The notes below the pieces were generated by a model, which searched no databases, was not told the DNA's origin, and saw only the letters and a list, made by a program, of their open reading frames with translations. A DNA stretch of 6,925 nt, from assembly GCA_050732575.1 (NCBI GenBank), contig JBOHRF010000275.1, positions 1 to 6,925 on the forward strand, read 5' to 3'. A program made the translations under genes and the position numbers. Position 1 is the first letter of the stretch; each line of letters opens with the position of its first letter. This stretch comes from JBBDWZ01 sp050732575. Lineage in GTDB: Bacteria > Gemmatimonadota > Gemmatimonadetes > Longimicrobiales > RSA9. Below, one piece after another: positions 1-4,400 of this stretch.

Positions 1-195
1 GATCGCGCCGTGCTGCAGTGTCAGTCCGCGTGTGATGAGGCGCTGTACGACGCGCTGGTGCGCGGCCTGGAAACCAGCGATCACGATCTTTCGGACGAGG
101 CGCGCCAGCGGCTGCGCCAGGCACTGGGTGTCAAGACGTTGCAGTTCCGCGTGAGCAAAGGCATCGAGCACGTCCTGAACCGGCGGCGCGCATGA
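1..195 (+). CDS. C-terminal fragment of an unrecognised upstream protein (5' end outside window)
   Basis: The frame is open from the first base and ends at TGA 193-195, giving 64 visible codons. GTG at 10 is the first conventional start codon inside the window, but the frame runs off the left edge, so I treat this as the tail of a longer gene. The visible tail is hydrophilic and probably helical: two cysteines four residues apart (CQSAC) near the edge, an acidic-basic helix around DEARQRLRQAL, and a basic end (NRRRA). I see no membrane segment or known motif and recognise no family. Its stop overlaps the start of the GTPase gene in an ATGA, which indicates one transcript and probably a shared function. 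Confidence concerns the reading frame, not a role. Confidence 0.65.
   Translation, partial: DRAVLQCQSACDEALYDALVRGLETSDHDLSDEARQRLRQALGVKTLQFRVSKGIEHVLNRRRA
192..195 (+). other. ATGA start-stop overlap (translational coupling)
   Basis: The ATG of the GTPase gene (192-194) overlaps the TGA of the preceding gene (193-195). No good Shine-Dalgarno sequence stands in front of the ATG; the preceding bases are a GC-rich run (ccggcggcgcgc). Reinitiation by terminating ribosomes is the likely way the GTPase is translated, which would tie its level to that of the upstream protein. The overlap is seen directly; coupling is inference. Confidence 0.6.
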
Positions 196-1472
196 GTCCT
201 CGCCGTTCGCGCAGTTTGTTGCTCTGGGGCAGCAAGAGCGCCGGCAAAACCGGTGTGCTGGGTGCGCTGTACGACCTGGGGCAGAGCACATCGCCGGACG
301 GCGTGTGGAGTCTTGCACCGGGCGATGCCGATCCGGCCACGACGGAGTATTTGATTCACGCGCGTAATGCTCTGCTCGAGCGCACCAGCCGGCCCACCCA
401 TCCGCGTCCGGATTATCCGGAGCTGGTTCTTACCGTGCGCAAGCGCGCAGCCGGCACCACGGTCGCAACACTGCCGCTCACGTTTGTCGATCCCGCGGGC
501 GAGCTGGCCGATGAGGCCGCGCGCCTGCTCATGACCGGCGCGGCGCTCATCGATCGCATGATCAGTGCGAGCGGAGTGATCTGGCTGTTCGATGCATCGG
601 TCGAGAAGGTCGATCTGGAAACGATCCTGCGCGAGCTGTCCATCCTGACGGGCCGCACGGAAGGGCGCGTCAAAACGCCCATTGCGCTCTGTCTCAGCAA
701 AATCGACCTGCTTGGTGCCGAGCGCATGAATCACGCGCTGGCCGATCCGCGCGCCGCACTGGCCGCACACCTGGGCGAGGATGCCTTCGATCTGTTCCGG
801 CGCGTGTTCGCCCAGCGCGAGCACTTTGCCATTTCATCGGCCGGCACGGAAGCGGGCCGCATTCAGCCCGTTGGACTCAACGCCGTGTTCGATTGGCTAT
901 ATACATCCGATCGCCAGCGCGTACGCGCGGGCATTGCCCGGCAGGTCCGCGGCCGGCTGGCGAAATTCGCCGTAGCCGTGCTGCTGTTGCTGGCCGGATT
1001 CTTCGGCGTTCGGGCTGGCATTGGCAAACTCGCGGCGGCCGGTGCGGAGCGGAACGAGCAGCGGCTGGTGCGGCTGGAGCAGGCCGGCCGGTTGTACCAC
1101 CAGGGGCAGCGCGACACGGTGGTTCAGCTGCTGCGCGCCGACCGTCTGTCCGACGATCATGCGCGCGTCATCGAATGGGATACGCTGCTGGCCTTTGCCG
1201 CGCGTGATGCCGGACTGCATGCGCGCGCGGCGGGCCAGAACGCGGGCGCCCTGATGCAGCTTGCGCTCGAGCGCTCGGTACGCGCGCTGGCCCATCCGCG
1301 GCTGGCCGAGGACGCGACCCCGCGCATTCGCCTGGCGCGGGCCCAGGCGTGCGCATTGTTGCAGTGTGGCGACAGCACGCTGCGGGCTGATCTCGAGTAC
1401 GTGATCGACCGCGCCAGGGATGCGGACACAAGACGCAAAGCGCGCGCTCTGCTGCGCGACCTGGGCTCATGA
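192..1472 (+). CDS. Membrane-anchored P-loop GTPase with periplasmic helical tail
   Basis: A 426-residue protein. Residues 9-235 form a TRAFAC-like G domain: Walker A GSKSAGKT (13-20), G3 DPAG (100-103) after a hydrophobic strand (LPLTFVD), G4 SKID (169-172, standing in for N/TKxD), and a G5-like ISSAG (214-218). The PVGLNAVFDWLY segment (226-237) closing the domain resembles the end of the 'double-GTPase/GTPase-associated system' group, which is my best family guess. One membrane helix follows (about 258-275), preceded by basic residues, so the G domain should be cytoplasmic. The tail (279-426) is Ala/Arg/Leu-rich, helical and TPR- or HEAT-like, with one cysteine pair (C387, C392) compatible with a periplasmic disulfide. 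The start is fixed by the ATGA overlap. The gene ends 16 bases before the SEDS-PBP fusion gene, suggesting that GTP state controls or localises that synthase. It is too short and has too few membrane helices for T6SS TssM. GTP rather than ATP specificity rests mainly on SKID. Confidence 0.85.
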   Translation: MSPRRSRSLLLWGSKSAGKTGVLGALYDLGQSTSPDGVWSLAPGDADPATTEYLIHARNALLERTSRPTHPRPDYPELVLTVRKRAAGTTVATLPLTFVDPAGELADEAARLLMTGAALIDRMISASGVIWLFDASVEKVDLETILRELSILTGRTEGRVKTPIALCLSKIDLLGAERMNHALADPRAALAAHLGEDAFDLFRRVFAQREHFAISSAGTEAGRIQPVGLNAVFDWLYTSDRQRVRAGIARQVRGRLAKFAVAVLLLLAGFFGVRAGIGKLAAAGAERNEQRLVRLEQAGRLYHQGQRDTVVQLLRADRLSDDHARVIEWDTLLAFAARDAGLHARAAGQNAGALMQLALERSVRALAHPRLAEDATPRIRLARAQACALLQCGDSTLRADLEYVIDRARDADTRRKARALLRDLGS

Positions 1473-1491
1473 CCGCAGTGTTGCGCTGATG
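1469..1491 (+). other. Six-codon minicistron bridging GTPase and SEDS-PBP genes (ATGA...TGATG)
   Basis: ATG at 1469 overlaps the GTPase stop (TGA 1470-1472), reads MTAVLR and stops at TGA 1487-1489, which overlaps the ATG (1489-1491) of the next gene. Ribosomes leaving the GTPase could thus be relayed by two successive stop-start overlaps into the large gene, which has no visible Shine-Dalgarno sequence. Alternatively, ATG 1469 is the true start and one base is wrong or programmed: a -1 shift after the sixth codon gives MTAVLR-L-MFFALL in frame with the large gene. Sequence alone cannot separate these. Confidence 0.45.
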
Positions 1492-4400
1492 TTCTTCGCC
1501 TTGCTCATCGCCGTCTGCCTGGCCAGCGCCATCATGGCAGGCCTGGTCGGACGCAGCCGATTGTTTCCCCGCCTGGCCCTGGCCGCTGCCATGGCCGTCC
1601 CACTGGCCGCGTTTCTGATTACGCAGGCGCTGGCCCGGCCGGGACGCTCGACGTTGGCCTTCCAAGTGTTGGGGCAGTACCACGCGCTGGGTGACGCCAT
1701 CTCCATCGCAACCGACAGTAGCGCCGATTTCGTGCTGCCCACGGGTGCGTCCACGGGGCCGGCCGTGCGACTGGCGCTCTCCTACGATGGCCGCGCGCGC
1801 CAGCACACGCTGCGCATAGTGCGATCCTCCGTGCCCATTCTGCTGGATGGCGAGCCCGTGAATGCCGTGCGCACGGGTCGCACGGCCATCATCGGGTTTC
1901 CCGGCTCGAGCGATGAGATCCGGCTCACGCGGCCCTGGTGGTGCTGGTTGCAATGCGCCGAACGAAGGATCACGCGGCCCGGCCAACCGCGGGAATCGTT
2001 TCAGCTCGTGCGCAGCCGTGCCCTTGCGCTGAGTGGTGTGACGCTCACGCTGTTCCGCATCGGCAACACGGACTACATCGCGGGAGACCCGGCGCGCCGC
2101 ATGTACGTGGACGGGGAACCGATTCCCGCAGTGCGCAGCAGGAATGCCCAACGGCTGCGCGTTGGCCTGCGCGACGGCTTCGAGCTGCACATCGGGACGC
2201 ACGTCGCGGAGCACCGGCTCGAGCTGCTCTTGCCGCGCAACTACGCGCGCTGGTATCTGCCGGGCCAGGAAACGCAGCGCGCTCGTTTTCTATTGTCGGC
2301 CACACCAGCCGACACGATTCCCGGCCTCATCGATGTCATTGCGCTGGCGCGCGTAACGCGCGGTGCCGCACGGGCGCGCTACGGCGGCATCCTGGAGCGC
2401 ACGCCGGCAGGCTGGCAGCTGCACGAAGCGAACGGCGTGCGCAACGTCGCGGTAAACCAGAGGGTGTTCATCCCGCAGCGCAGCGCGCAGCAATCCAGCG
2501 GCTACCTTGTGCAATTGTCGCAGCAGGAGACCAGTCCGAAGAGCGCGCTCATCGCCGCGCTCACGGCCTGGGTGCTGGGCGCGGTGTTGCTGATCTGGGC
2601 GTTGCGGCACGTGCGCGGTACCGCGCTGGGCTTGCGCGTCACCGCGCTCGGCCTCCTGTATACGCTGGTGTTCATCCGGGGCGCGCTCGCCTTTCGCGTG
2701 TGGCTGGATCGGCCCTACCAGGCGCGTGCGCCTGCAACGTTCCTGGTATTGTTGATTCTGCTGCCCGCGCTGGTTGCTGCATACCACATCTGGCAGGAGC
2801 AGAGCGCGCGCGGGCGCGGTTGGTGGAAGCCGTTTGCGCCCATTGGCGCGTACGTGCTGGGCGCGCTCGTGGTAGGCAGCGTGGCCGTGATTCCGGAGTG
2901 GCGCTCGACATTGCTGTTGGGCACCCTGGCGCCGCTCGCGCTCGGCACGGTTGGCCTGTGGCTGCTTCAGCGGTTGCTGCTGGCCCGTGACAGCGCGGGG
3001 CCACGACTGCTCTCGCCGCTGGCCGCGCTGGAGGAAGCCGCGGCCGGCCGGTACAGCCACACGCAGTTTTATTCCGCGGTGGGCGTACTCGCTTTCCTGG
3101 GCTTCGTGCTGGCCATCGTGGCGGAAGTGGTGGGCGCGGGCAAAGTGTTCGCGCTCTGTTTCATTGGCGCGGCGGGCGCGCTGCTGCTGTACCTGAGCGG
3201 CGCACCGCGCGTGTTCGTGCGCAAACCCATGCGCTGGAAACGCGTGCTGGCCGCTGGTTTCTGTGCCGTGGCCATTGGTGGTGGCCTCTACAGCATCACC
3301 ATGTCGATCCTGGTCGGCCTGCTAGCCACGCCCATTGCGGGTGTCATCGCGTGGCGCATGGCCGATCCGCCGCTGCCGCGCATCCGGCCATTCACATTGC
3401 GGGAAGCCCTGCCCGCCGAGCTGGTTCTGCCGCTGCTCATCGTGTTGCTGCTGCTGGTTATGTTCGGCATGCTTGACCGCATTCGCGTGCTGGGCGAGTA
3501 CACGCTCGCGCTGGCCGGCCTGATCGTGATCGTGCGCATGTTCGCCGTGATCTGGTTCCGCCTGGCCGAGCAGGCTGACCAGGTCACGTTGCGCCGCACC
3601 AAACTGGATGGACCGACGGCCACGCAGCTGCTGATTGGCGCGGTCGCCGTGCTGGCCATTGCCGTGACCATCTTCGTGCCGCTGGGATTGGGCGATCCCG
3701 GTCTCATCCTTTTGTTCTTCTCGGCGGCAACCATTGCCGCTCTTGTGGGTTTGGCCGGCTTTGGTGCGCGCGGCGTGCTGCTGGGCGCGGGCAGCCTGGC
3801 CGTCCTGCTCACCGGTTTCTTCCTGCTCATGCAGGTGCGGCCAGCTACGCTCACCGGCGCCGAACCCGAGCGGCTGACTACACCCGAAGTGCGCTACGCC
3901 GCGGCCCTGCACGACACAGAGCTGCAACAGCATCTGGTAGTGGCCGACACCGCGGACGCGCGCAAGATCCTGGACACGCTGCAGCAGGACTGGGGCATGC
4001 GCTATTACAGCGCGCTGGGCGGCACGCTGGGGCGCGGCTATTTCGGCGCCGATTTCACGGGACGCGGTGTGCCCTGGCCGGTAGCACTCGCGGAGAACGT
4101 GTTCAGCACATTCGTATTGAGCGAGCACGGCTGGTTGGGCGGTGCGCTGGTACTCGCCGCCTATCTCGTGCTGATCGTTTTTCTGTTGTATGCGGCCGCC
4201 TTTGGCTGCGCGCAGCGCACCTTCATCCCGCGCGCACTGCTGCTCGCCGGACTCGCCGCATTCCTGGCCGTGCCCACGCTGTACATGGTCGCGGCCAACG
4301 CATCACTTTTGCCGCTCACGGGCCAGAACGTGCCCGGGCTGGGCCTGCTCTCCCCGGCCGATGTGGCGCTCATCGCGCTGCTCGGTGCACTCGCCGTCAC

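Noticed and set aside
81..824. 247-codon open frame on the - strand opposite the GTPase
   Set aside because: It lies antisense to a gene with clear P-loop GTPase motifs, has an Arg/Gln/Ala-rich composition typical of antisense shadows in GC-rich DNA, and shows no recognisable domain.
192..1472. T6SS TssM/IcmF assignment for the GTPase
   Set aside because: TssM proteins are about three times longer, have three membrane helices and a large periplasmic domain; this protein has one helix and a tail of about 150 residues, and no T6SS neighbour is visible.
1420..1488. Upstream ATG 1420 as the start of the SEDS-PBP fusion
   Set aside because: It would overlap the GTPase by 53 bases and add 23 hydrophilic residues in front of a natural membrane helix. 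No ribosome-binding site is suitably spaced, and ATG 1489 is coupled to the preceding stop.
1168..2214. 348-codon open frame on the - strand
   Set aside because: It spans the junction of two well-supported + strand genes, is Arg/Gln/His-rich and low in hydrophobic structure, and is best explained as a shadow frame.
1938..2990. 350-codon open frame on the + strand in another phase
   Set aside because: It sits wholly inside the fusion gene and is Ala/Arg/His-rich without domains; the fusion frame has FHA-like strands and membrane helices through the same bases.
3322..4128. 268-codon open frame on the - strand
   Set aside because: It is antisense to the SEDS core, and its Gln/His/Arg-rich composition is what the complement of hydrophobic helix codons produces.
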